From Pseudobacteriovorax antillogorgiicola (lineage in GTDB: Bacteria > Bdellovibrionota_B > Oligoflexia > Oligoflexales > RGVZ01), in contig CAMDGW010000055.1 of assembly GCA_945897695.1 (NCBI GenBank), positions 1 to 12,776 on the forward strand: DNA of 12,776 bases, in the 5' to 3' direction. Below the pieces are notes generated by a model. That model saw nothing but the letters and a program-made list of their open reading frames with translations. It had not been told where the DNA came from and made no database searches. This document shows positions 1 through 6,930 of this stretch, one piece after another. The translations under genes and the position numbers were made by a program. Position 1 is the first letter of the stretch; each line of letters starts with the position of its first letter.

Positions 1-47
1 TCCAGTAAGTTTCACCTACATCGGACTCCGGTAAGTCAGCCACTGAA

Positions 48-63
48 ATTAATCAGGATTAAT
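48..63. promoter_or_regulatory. 16-bp inverted repeat upstream of the TPR gene
   Basis: ATTAATC-AG-GATTAAT is a perfect inverted repeat with 7-base arms and a 2-base centre, ending 64 bases before the TTG start at 128. Its size and position suit a dimeric regulator's operator, but AT-rich palindromes also arise by chance. No clear -35/-10 pair was found in bases 1-127, and nothing else was recognised there except the ribosome binding site GAGG at 117-120. Confidence 0.3.
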
Positions 64-127
64 GAGCGGGAAAATAACTGCGTCCGTGGTATCCTATCAG
101 GACATCGAAAGATTCTGAGGTTTAGAC

Positions 128-1153
128 TTGAGCTCATTAAAATCACAAAAAGTCCTCGATGCTTTGGAGCAGATGCCTGAGCTCAACCAGTGGTTTTTGT
201 CACAGACAAAACCTGTAACGATGGCAGACCCAACGAGCTTTCATGTTTGGAGCCTGATCCGCGCCATGCGAGCCGACGACCGCAATCGCTGCCGCATGTG
301 GACGGAATCAGTTTTACTGCTACTCGAATCATGCACTTCAGTTGTTAACCACATTTTAGAAACAGACACACTCCTCAACGCACTAGGATATTCACTAACA
401 GACATTTACACACCTCTGGCTGAGGCTGCAATTTTGAGCGGAGAGGGCTCGAGGTCCTTCTGCGTTCTTCAAAAATTAGCTGACCTTTCGGGTCTTGCGG
501 CATTTAGATTTCTATCTGCCTGGACTGCCTTCAATGATGAAAAACCTAACGTATGCATTGCAGAGTGCGAGAAGGCCTCAGAACCTTTCGCTCCGATTCA
601 TACACTTCTAGGCCAGGCACTTTTGGAATCTGGGCACATCATGGAAGCCATTGACGCACTGAAAGTTGCCACAAAAGTTGCACCCTTGGACCCTTTGCCA
701 AAAGTTCAGCTAATCAAAGCCTATCTCGTCGTAGGAGTGCCAGTTGAAGCCATGCGATTAGTCGACGAGTGCCGAAGAATCATCGGTACAAATATTGAAA
801 TCGAGTGCCTCGCTGCCATGGCAATTTCGGCGGGACAAGGACAGAAGCCAGAATTTGCAGAGCGAACGCTTCTACAATTCGGAAAGCATATTGAAGAAAA
901 CCCATTCGACTTTGAGGCATTTGCGCTAGCGATTGATGTGGCATCAAACCTTTCTAGGAAGGATTGGTGCCAAACATACTCAAAAAATCTTGATCTGAGG
1001 GATCATTGCGACATGGGGTCAGTCTTATCAAAGCTTCCGGGAATTCTTAAAAGAATGAATGATCTACGATGGTATGACGTGGCTCAAATCATAATCGACA
1101 AGACTTTGGTCGTCACTCAGTTACAGGGTACGGGTAGTAGTCTTACGCAGTAG
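128..1153 (+). CDS. TPR-like repeat protein, function unknown
   Basis: This 341-aa protein has no signal peptide or membrane segment, so it is probably cytoplasmic. The clearest element is a TPR pair: residues about 156-187 (LLGQALLESGHIMEAIDAL, then an A..VAPLDP turn) and about 190-222. The rest is helical with weaker repeat character, including segments near 95-150 and 255-330. TPR proteins bind partner proteins, and no enzymatic motif was seen. The TTG start is chosen because GAGG lies seven bases upstream. The next in-frame ATG (173) has a GGAG only three bases away, which is too close. The gene converges on lpxC and its last 11 bases overlap the lpxC 3' end, with no terminator visible between them. 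The product is not recognised beyond the repeat class. Confidence 0.8.
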   Translation: MSSLKSQKVLDALEQMPELNQWFLSQTKPVTMADPTSFHVWSLIRAMRADDRNRCRMWTESVLLLLESCTSVVNHILETDTLLNALGYSLTDIYTPLAEAAILSGEGSRSFCVLQKLADLSGLAAFRFLSAWTAFNDEKPNVCIAECEKASEPFAPIHTLLGQALLESGHIMEAIDALKVATKVAPLDPLPKVQLIKAYLVVGVPVEAMRLVDECRRIIGTNIEIECLAAMAISAGQGQKPEFAERTLLQFGKHIEENPFDFEAFALAIDVASNLSRKDWCQTYSKNLDLRDHCDMGSVLSKLPGILKRMNDLRWYDVAQIIIDKTLVVTQLQGTGSSLTQ

Positions 1154-2060
1154 CGCCAGCGGCGGCGGCGGCTGTTTTTCCGGAGCTACGACGGATGCCA
1201 AGGTCTTCAACCACTGCAAGAAGCTGATGGCGGTGTGACCAAACTGCTTTCATAAATGAAGCATGCAAACCGTGGCCAGACTTGTATGCGATAACACGCC
1301 CAACAAGCGGAGCGCCAAGAAGGCTTAAGTCACCAACACAGTCAAGAAGCTTATGTCTAACAAACTCATCGTTATAGCGTAGACCTTCAGGATTTAAAAC
1401 TTCATCGTCCGAAACAACGACGGCGTTTTCTAAAGATCCACCGAGAGCAAGTCCTGCTTTACGCATCGCATTGACATCATTGACATGACAGAATGTGCGA
1501 CTTCCGGCTAACCCGATAAAAGACTCGCGATCTAAATCAAAACCGTACGACTGACGGCCGATCGCCTTAGACTTAAAATCAATTTCCATCTCAAAACGCG
1601 TCACATCCGAAGGTTCAACTCGGATCCACTTATCACCCATTTGGAATTCAAATGCTTCACGAACAACAAAATAACGTCTGAGAGCATCCTGAGAAGAGAT
1701 GCCCGCAGCAAGGATTCGATCAACAAAAGGAGCAGCACTGCCATCCATTACAGGAACTTCAGGACCGTCAATTTTAACAAGGGCGTTATCGATACCGAGG
1801 CCAGCAAACGCTGCCATTAGGTGCTCAATTGTCGAAATCTTTGCCTCGCCACTGGCGATGGTTGTGTTCAAATCAGTCGACTGGATATTGCTGACATGGG
1901 CCAACACAGAAGGCATGCCTGGAAGGTCGACGCGTTTAAAGAGGATGCCGCTGTTAATCCCTGCTGGAAGTATCTCAAGCCTGACAACCTTACCCGAGTG
2001 CAGGGCAACGCCACTGACTTCAATGCGGCGGGCTACGGTATGTTGTCTTTGAGAGGCCAT
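1143..2060 (-). CDS. lpxC: UDP-3-O-acyl-N-acetylglucosamine deacetylase LpxC
   Basis: LpxC is the zinc amidase that removes the N-acetyl group from UDP-3-O-acyl-GlcNAc, the committed step of lipid A synthesis in the cytoplasm. The 305-aa length matches the family. Family motifs are present in order: VALHSGK near 18-24, TIEHLMAAF with catalytic Glu79 and zinc ligand His80, the MDGSA motif at 105-109, HKLLD with zinc ligands His236 and Asp240, and SGHGLH with His263, the equivalent of the conserved active-site His near the end. All catalytic residues are intact, so the enzyme should be active. GGAAG six bases before the ATG supports the start. The C-terminus ends in a low-complexity Ala-rich tail (297-305). 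The gene lies 212 bases downstream of the tetR operon on the same strand, and no ftsA/ftsZ is adjacent here. Confidence 0.97.
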   Translation of the reverse strand: MASQRQHTVARRIEVSGVALHSGKVVRLEILPAGINSGILFKRVDLPGMPSVLAHVSNIQSTDLNTTIASGEAKISTIEHLMAAFAGLGIDNALVKIDGPEVPVMDGSAAPFVDRILAAGISSQDALRRYFVVREAFEFQMGDKWIRVEPSDVTRFEMEIDFKSKAIGRQSYGFDLDRESFIGLAGSRTFCHVNDVNAMRKAGLALGGSLENAVVVSDDEVLNPEGLRYNDEFVRHKLLDCVGDLSLLGAPLVGRVIAYKSGHGLHASFMKAVWSHRHQLLAVVEDLGIRRSSGKTAAAAAGATA

Positions 2061-2272
2061 TTTGTTCTTCCATTTTGGGAGCTTAACCGGATATCGGCTC
2101 GCTCTTACTCTGATAGCTGCAAAAAATGGGCCAACGGCAACACTGCCTGAAGATGATATAACATGCTGATTTTAATTAATTATTTTTTCCGTGTCTGGCT
2201 GGCTTGTGCAGGTGTCACCATGTGTACACAGGCCCTCTAGACCCGACCGTGGTGTAATCGACACGGACGTCC
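2061..2272 (-). promoter_or_regulatory. Upstream region of lpxC, with AT-rich tract and palindromes
   Basis: This 212-base gap separates the end of the 621-aa gene from the lpxC start. Read on the minus strand it contains an AT-rich tract (about 2170-2190) followed by TATATC (2160-2155), a possible -10 with no good -35. Two small palindromes sit side by side: GGTGTCACC at 2211-2219 and TGTGTACACA at 2221-2230. No terminator with a T-run was found for the upstream operon, so read-through into lpxC cannot be excluded. The promoter call is weak. Confidence 0.3.
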
Positions 2273-4138
2273 TTAAGCTCTGGGATCCCGCCCCAGCCAT
2301 TGGGCAATCCGCCCGTCGCCCATGGCCCCCGCCAACTCCGAGGGCACTAGCGACTTACCGGGATACCCCCAAGCCAAGGTCACATAGAGATCGGCCATGG
2401 TCGTTGCATCGACCAGACCTGCAGCTAGAAGACGCTCACCCACTTTAACTGCAAACGCTTCAAAGTGACGGGATAATCGGGCTGAGCTGATTTCAAGACG
2501 ACTCACCTGAGCTGACTTAGGAGACCGTTGCCGCAATTCTGCCATAGAGGACATTTTTTGACCGTCAAACGATTTCACACCAAGATCGTTAACCGCTGCA
2601 GCCAGCACATCAAGTTTCATAAAATTTCTTAGCAGACCGTCCCATTGGGGAACGTCGCCAGCAAATCCCCAACCAGCGCTCGCCAACAATTTACACTGTT
2701 CGACAACATCCGGATAAGCACCTGTTTCCGATAAGGCGACCATTTCCATGAGCAAAACAAACCGAAGGGCGACAGCTAGTGGGACTGAGTGCGCCCATGA
2801 CACTTGGCGCAAAACTCCATTGGTTAGCATATCTGCAAGTTCTAGCGCATGACTGCTGGACGACTCAAGGGCATCTTCTAGTTGCGAGGTTGGCGATTTA
2901 ATCGATTCACACCACCCCAGATTGGCCTGTCCAAAATTACCAGAGAGTCTATAGCGAGACAGAAGCCGAGTGGAACCAACACCAAATTCCATAAAATCAC
3001 TTGCAGGGCATGCCAGCCAAAGTGATGATGTCGAAGCTATATCTCCAACAAACCAATCTAGTCGGCCCCTCCAAGAGGCAAGAACATCTTTTCTTGATGT
3101 GCCGACCTTCTGAAAACGACTCAAAATGGTCTCCAGATATTCGCGCAAATGATCTTCGGTAGCCGCCATTAAAACAAGATGAATTTTGCGCGAAAGCAAC
3201 GTGTAAATGACCGACTGCGGGGGAATTCCTCGGGCCAAATCAATCACAAGAGTCCCAGCGCCCGTTGTCCACCAACGGTCTCTTGATCCAATTTCATAAC
3301 GGGAAATCCGTCGTGATAGCCATGAACGATAATCTTCAAATAAAACGCGAGCCGCACATCCTGCGCGAATCTGACTCATCGCAAGAGCACGCGCGCCGAT
3401 ATTACGCTCTTTCAAAGCACTGAACGCAGTGTCGAGATGGCTCAACGCAATTTGTTTTCGACGAGGCGATAATGACGCTCGATCTTCAACGACTCCGAGC
3501 AAATCTGGCGTCTCGTCGAAAAGCTCCCGCCTTGTCGTCGAACGGAGATTATTGATGGTCTGAGATTTCTTGATCCAAGCGTAGAGTGATTCGATACCTC
3601 TTTGATCAGCCCACTGCTGACCTTGTAGGACAAGTGATATCAGCCCCCTTGAGTATGCATCCTTAGCATGGAGGATGGCATTTTTTCGGGCATCATCAAG
3701 AGTTTTGTAGGCATCAAATCGCCTTAAAGCTCCATTTGCAAGTGGAGGAAGAAGATCTATGTAAACCTCTGGAAATCCCACCTTTGCATAAGGATTTGCC
3801 CAAACGCGTCCGTGGCAAGCTAATGCTAGATCCCACCAGGAACCCAAACAGTCGTGACCTGAGATAAAAAACCATCTTGCTTTGGAAAGACATATACCAA
3901 TCAATAGCAGGTGAACCCGCTGAAAATGAGCAACTAAATCTTCCCAGTATAATTTTGACGTAATGCCATCGAGCCAGTCACGGTGATAGTCATGGCAGTT
4001 GTCTGTTGCACGCAGCAGCACAATTGAAGTTGGGGATGCTGTTTCAAGTGCGGACTCCAATCGCGAAACAAAGTCCATGGATGCCGGGTCATAGAGTGAA
4101 CCTGTCCAGTCAATTTCTATGGTGATCACATCTTTCAT
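2273..4138 (-). CDS. Degenerate FadB/FadJ-type multifunctional protein, probable pseudoenzyme
   Basis: This 621-aa protein follows the domain order of the beta-oxidation multifunctional enzyme: a crotonase-like domain (about 1-190), a 3-hydroxyacyl-CoA dehydrogenase Rossmann-like domain (about 295-395), and two dehydrogenase C-terminal helical domains (about 400-520 and 550-621). The family is usually about 700 aa. The key sites are changed. The oxyanion loop GGG reads GSW (99-101). The first hydratase Glu is Asp103, while the second, in the PE motif, is kept (Glu124). The NAD loop GxGxxG is replaced by DLARGI (300-305). The dehydrogenase catalytic His aligns with Ser399, and its partner Glu, 12 residues later, is kept (Glu411). 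I infer a non-catalytic or re-purposed protein. The ATG at 4138 overlaps the upstream stop as ATGA, indicating translational coupling, so the longer open frame to 4258 is not used. The frame is intact, so this is not a pseudogene. Motif alignment is from memory of the family. Confidence 0.7.
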   Translation of the reverse strand: MKDVITIEIDWTGSLYDPASMDFVSRLESALETASPTSIVLLRATDNCHDYHRDWLDGITSKLYWEDLVAHFQRVHLLLIGICLSKARWFFISGHDCLGSWWDLALACHGRVWANPYAKVGFPEVYIDLLPPLANGALRRFDAYKTLDDARKNAILHAKDAYSRGLISLVLQGQQWADQRGIESLYAWIKKSQTINNLRSTTRRELFDETPDLLGVVEDRASLSPRRKQIALSHLDTAFSALKERNIGARALAMSQIRAGCAARVLFEDYRSWLSRRISRYEIGSRDRWWTTGAGTLVIDLARGIPPQSVIYTLLSRKIHLVLMAATEDHLREYLETILSRFQKVGTSRKDVLASWRGRLDWFVGDIASTSSLWLACPASDFMEFGVGSTRLLSRYRLSGNFGQANLGWCESIKSPTSQLEDALESSSSHALELADMLTNGVLRQVSWAHSVPLAVALRFVLLMEMVALSETGAYPDVVEQCKLLASAGWGFAGDVPQWDGLLRNFMKLDVLAAAVNDLGVKSFDGQKMSSMAELRQRSPKSAQVSRLEISSARLSRHFEAFAVKVGERLLAAGLVDATTMADLYVTLAWGYPGKSLVPSELAGAMGDGRIAQWLGRDPRA

Positions 4139-5094
4139 GAGATCAACCTGCCGTCTTTCCTGAGGACTTGAAGCCTGGACTGACTGTCTACAACATAAAG
4201 CATACTTCCATCTTTTGCGCGGGCAAGAAACGTCAGTAGATCCCGCACGGGATGCCATCCTAAAATAGCTCCCGGCACTTGAAGCTTCGGTAAGATATCT
4301 CTAATTGGCTGTTGCTGTTCAGCGATCCAAAGAGCGACGCCAAGTCCAGGCGCTGAGATCCAGATCTCAGGACAGTCTTTTGGCGCAGCTATGACGTTTA
4401 ACACATCATCAGGCAATTTAGGGGCACCGCACCATGATTCAGGTTCGACAACATTCAGGCGGTGAAGACGCATATCAATCGCATGAGCCGAGCGCGCCAT
4501 CGGCATATCTACGACCGCAGCAAACCAAGAAAGAGAGCGCACTTCCGCCAAAAGTCCACTGCGCATAGAACGATTCCGCCAATTTCGACTAATGGATGTC
4601 AATCCAGAAAGTCGACCAAGCTCATCTGTGACAAGAAATGATCCGTTTTTCTCTAGGGCATCGGCGTTACGGCTCCATTCCACCATCTGCTTGGAAAGAA
4701 AATCAGGAATCACCTGAGCATAATGAGCCCCAAAAATCGCCTGGGCACTGCTAAACCAAGTTGGCAGGGGCTGCGACCAAGAGCCCACAAAAAGAAACCT
4801 AGCTCCGTCTGCTACATCAGAAAAAAGCGCTAACGGATCAATTTGTTCCAATGTGCCCTGACTTTGAAGGTATGCCACCGCCATATTATCTTTTGCTTCA
4901 ACATGGTCCGGAGACAAGCATATCCGCGGAGAAACCCCAACACGGTCACCCATCACGCGGGAACCGATGTTGATGCAGTCCAGCCACTTGGGCCAGTCAA
5001 TGCGACGAGGAAGGTACTCTGCCGGCATAGCGACCAGATCTATGCGGCCAATATGCAAGGGAAGACAAAGCGCCTCAGCGGGCTGCATCTGCAT
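4135..5094 (-). CDS. Unrecognised 319-aa protein with propeller-like C-terminal strands
   Basis: I do not recognise this family. There is no signal peptide or membrane segment. The C-terminal part reads like beta-propeller blades: residues about 276-312 have the WD40-like pattern of a GWHP turn, a hydrophobic strand (LLTFLA), DGSMLYVVD and SRLQVL. A similar strand-rich stretch lies at 230-260. About 95-215 also alternates short strands and turns. The N-terminal 80 residues have no clear pattern. The ATG at 5094 is preferred because GAGGGA lies about seven bases upstream, inside the 3' end of the TPR gene. The TTG at 5112 has no good site. The gene overlaps its upstream neighbour by 20 bases and the next gene by 4 (ATGA), so the three products are probably made together and may form a complex. 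A degenerate thiolase partner for the FadJ-like protein was considered but not supported. Confidence 0.65.
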   Translation of the reverse strand: MQMQPAEALCLPLHIGRIDLVAMPAEYLPRRIDWPKWLDCINIGSRVMGDRVGVSPRICLSPDHVEAKDNMAVAYLQSQGTLEQIDPLALFSDVADGARFLFVGSWSQPLPTWFSSAQAIFGAHYAQVIPDFLSKQMVEWSRNADALEKNGSFLVTDELGRLSGLTSISRNWRNRSMRSGLLAEVRSLSWFAAVVDMPMARSAHAIDMRLHRLNVVEPESWCGAPKLPDDVLNVIAAPKDCPEIWISAPGLGVALWIAEQQQPIRDILPKLQVPGAILGWHPVRDLLTFLARAKDGSMLYVVDSQSRLQVLRKDGRLIS

Positions 5095-6175
5095 GAGCCA
5101 TTCCCTCGTCAAGCCGTTGGATACCAGCTTTCAGCTGCCCCACCAGATTTGGTGAACGAGTCTTCTCAGTAAGAACAACGAGCCAGTCGCGAACAGTCAC
5201 CCAATTTTTAAGTTTGATTGCACAGCTGACAAGTCCCTCAATGGCCTCAAAAAATCGGTCATTTAGCTCTAGAGTTTTTTGATAGTTCTCATAAGCAAGC
5301 TGAGTCTGGTTAAGCTGTTCATAAATCGAACCAATTCTGAAATGCACAATCGAGCGAGTCTCCGCATCCTCAACCACTAGCAGCGCAGATCGTAGAACCC
5401 TCAGACACCCCTCAAGATCACCCAATCGATAATATGCTTCGTAGTGGATCGTTGACGTATCAAGAGTACTGCCGGCACAATATTCCTCGATGTAGCGGAC
5501 AGCTTCCCGGTAGTCTCCTAATTGGTAAAGATACACAGCTGCTAGTTCCTGTGCGTATCTAAACACCTCTTGCTTGTGTTTGGCTGCCGCAAGCAATCTT
5601 TTCAGCACGTCAATAACGGCTGGCCAGTCTTGAGCCTGGGAGAAAAGACTTCTGAAGTAACGTAATGCCTTCGCATTTTCTGGCTGCATTTTGCGAAGGC
5701 GTTCATAAAACTGATGCAGTAGGTTTTCGTTGTGAGCTTTTTTCTCAAAGATGAAGCAAAGCCGTTCAATGGCAGCAATCTGATCTTCGCGCTTACTGAA
5801 TACTTCCCATGCGACCGTCAGCAATTGACCCTCGGTCTTAAAATCTTCTGCCTCTAAAACCTTATCCAATACCTGGATGCGGAAATCGAGAAAAGACATC
5901 TTCTTAGACTGAATCAATTCACGACAATTCTGGGAGGCAGCCTTAATATCCTCGAGATAAGCTATTTTAACTCTAATCAAGCGTACATAATCATCTAATG
6001 ACGCATCTGGCTTAGCCTTAATATGGGCACGGACGATCTCAAAATAGAGTGTCCAACACTCGTGGGCTTCTAGAGACTCCAGCACACGAGAATAGTCGGC
6101 AGAACCTGTAAAACTGGCACCAGCAGCAAGCCCTAGAGCCTGATCAATCGGCATCAAGTCGACTGAATTCGTCAT
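5075..6175 (-). CDS. TPR repeat protein of the tetR operon
   Basis: This 366-aa cytoplasmic protein is almost entirely helical. Repeats are clearest at about 203-236 (YAQELAAVYLYQLGDYREAV), 242-268 (YEAYYRLGDLEGCLRVL) and 273-306 (HFRIGSIYEQLNQTQLAYE, then NYQKTLEL). A weaker one is at 307-340, and older-looking helical pairs run through 35-195. No catalytic motif was seen. TPR scaffolds bind partner proteins, so a role in assembling or regulating the operon's other products is a reasonable inference. The ATG is supported by AAGGA seven bases upstream and lies 9 bases after the tetR stop. Its 3' end contains the ribosome binding site and start of the next gene. It does not look like a close paralogue of the TPR-like protein at 128-1153. 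Confidence 0.82.
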   Translation of the reverse strand: MTNSVDLMPIDQALGLAAGASFTGSADYSRVLESLEAHECWTLYFEIVRAHIKAKPDASLDDYVRLIRVKIAYLEDIKAASQNCRELIQSKKMSFLDFRIQVLDKVLEAEDFKTEGQLLTVAWEVFSKREDQIAAIERLCFIFEKKAHNENLLHQFYERLRKMQPENAKALRYFRSLFSQAQDWPAVIDVLKRLLAAAKHKQEVFRYAQELAAVYLYQLGDYREAVRYIEEYCAGSTLDTSTIHYEAYYRLGDLEGCLRVLRSALLVVEDAETRSIVHFRIGSIYEQLNQTQLAYENYQKTLELNDRFFEAIEGLVSCAIKLKNWVTVRDWLVVLTEKTRSPNLVGQLKAGIQRLDEGMAHADAAR

Positions 6176-6184
6176 GAAATGTCC

Positions 6185-6778
6185 TTAGTTTTTTAGACCG
6201 GTCAAAATTAGGGACGATGCCGTCTTGGAAATTTGACTGTAGTCAAAAACCTTACTGTCAAAAAGCCATTGCAAGCTGAGACCATCAATAACTGCGATGA
6301 TAAATGACGCATAAGCACCTGCATCAACTTTTCGGAATGCGCCCTTGTCGACGCCGTCTTGGATAACTTTGGCGGCTGCTTCACGAAACTTTGCATAGTG
6401 CGCCGCAATAACCTTGCGAATCTCTTCTTTCTGATTAATTTGCGTCCAGAAATCCATGTTGACTTGGTAATATTCCTTAGTGTTTCGAACGATGTCGAAA
6501 CAGACCTCGATAAATATCTCAAGTCGACGCCATGGATCAGAAATAGACCCCATTTCCTCGCCCAAAACACGCTCGATGTCTCCCGCCACCTTGTCCAGGA
6601 CGCACATCATTAATTCATCTTTATTCAGAAAGTAGTAATGGATGATGCCCTTACTGACCCCTGCAGTGCGCGCAACATCCTGCATCGAAAAATTGTGGTA
6701 GCCGTGCTTAGTAATACACTCCACTGTGGCTCGTACAATCTGTTCTTTTCGCTCTGCTGCTACATCGTGCTTGGACAT
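6185..6778 (-). CDS. TetR/AcrR-family transcriptional regulator
   Basis: At 197 aa this has typical TetR length. The N-terminal DNA-binding domain shows the family helix-turn-helix at about 31-55 (SMQDVARTAGVSKGIIHYYF, then the NKDEL motif). The C-terminal ligand domain (about 80-190, with aromatic residues around FWTQ near 105-115) resembles the BetI-like subgroup more than FadR-type regulators, but the ligand cannot be read from sequence. It is the first gene of the minus-strand operon, 9 bases ahead of the TPR gene, and is divergent from the FadL-like gene. Family members usually bind palindromes in the divergent spacer and repress their own operon until a small hydrophobic ligand binds. 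Two palindromes are present there. The ribosome binding site is weak (GGGGCG about eight bases before the ATG). Confidence 0.92.
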   Translation of the reverse strand: MSKHDVAAERKEQIVRATVECITKHGYHNFSMQDVARTAGVSKGIIHYYFLNKDELMMCVLDKVAGDIERVLGEEMGSISDPWRRLEIFIEVCFDIVRNTKEYYQVNMDFWTQINQKEEIRKVIAAHYAKFREAAAKVIQDGVDKGAFRKVDAGAYASFIIAVIDGLSLQWLFDSKVFDYSQISKTASSLILTGLKN

Positions 6779-6815
6779 AATTCAAACGCCCCATTTTATC
6801 CATTAATCTCAGCAA

Positions 6816-6827
6816 GATGTTAACATC
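6816..6827. promoter_or_regulatory. 12-bp perfect palindrome, candidate TetR operator
   Basis: GATGTTAACATC is a perfect palindrome 38 bases upstream of the tetR ATG. It covers the proposed -10 element of the tetR promoter, the usual place for an autorepressing TetR operator. The binding partner is inferred. Confidence 0.45.
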
Positions 6828-6846
6828 CCCTGGGGGGGACTTTCAA
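6817..6846 (-). promoter_or_regulatory. Candidate sigma-70 promoter of the tetR operon
   Basis: Read on the minus strand, TTGAAA (6846-6841, 5 of 6 to the -35 consensus) is followed after 18 bases by TAACAT (6822-6817, 4 of 6 to the -10 consensus). Transcription would begin near 6810 and leave a leader of about 30 bases before the tetR ATG. The overlap with the palindrome at 6816-6827 is consistent with autoregulation. Confidence 0.45.
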
Positions 6847-6848
6847 CC

Positions 6849-6863
6849 TCAGGGAGTCCCTGA
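6849..6863. promoter_or_regulatory. 15-bp palindrome in the tetR/FadL-like spacer
   Basis: TCAGGGA-G-TCCCTGA has perfect 7-base arms around one central base and lies immediately upstream of the proposed tetR -35. On the plus strand it sits 9 bases ahead of TAGAAT (6872-6877), a possible -10 for the FadL-like operon, so a bound protein could affect both directions. It differs in sequence from the 12-bp palindrome, so the two may bind different proteins. The rest of the spacer (6779-6930) holds an imperfect ATATT/AATAT repeat at 6868-6879 and nothing else recognised. Confidence 0.45.
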
Positions 6864-6930
6864 TAGCATATTAGAATATCACTACCTAAATCGATGATTC
6901 CCGAGACCATCAGCGCGAGGTCAAAACCGT

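Noticed and set aside
1699..2150. Two overlapping plus-strand open frames antisense to lpxC
   Set aside because: They are shadows of a certain gene, with no ribosome binding site or recognisable domain.
2191..2448. 85-aa plus-strand open frame across the 3' end of the FadJ-like gene
   Set aside because: Its Pro/Arg-rich composition is typical of an antisense shadow, and most of it overlaps a supported coding region.
2273..4138. Pseudogene of fadJ
   Set aside because: The frame is intact over 621 codons, the start is coupled to the upstream gene, and the hydrophobic pattern of every domain is kept. Changes are concentrated at active-site motifs.
4139..4258. Longer start for the FadJ-like protein at 4258, giving 661 aa
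   Set aside because: The extra 40 residues lie inside the 3' end of the upstream gene and look unlike the domain. The ATG at 4138 gives a classic ATGA overlap and begins directly at the crotonase-like first strand.
4135..5094. Degenerate thiolase (FadA/FadI partner) for the 319-aa protein
   Set aside because: It is shorter than thiolases, and no Cys-Gly-Ser motif or C-terminal GHP/CxGxG-like motif could be placed. Only the position next to a FadJ-like gene suggested it.
5095..5112. TTG start at 5112 for the 319-aa protein
   Set aside because: It has no good ribosome binding site, whereas ATG 5094 has GAGGGA at suitable distance.
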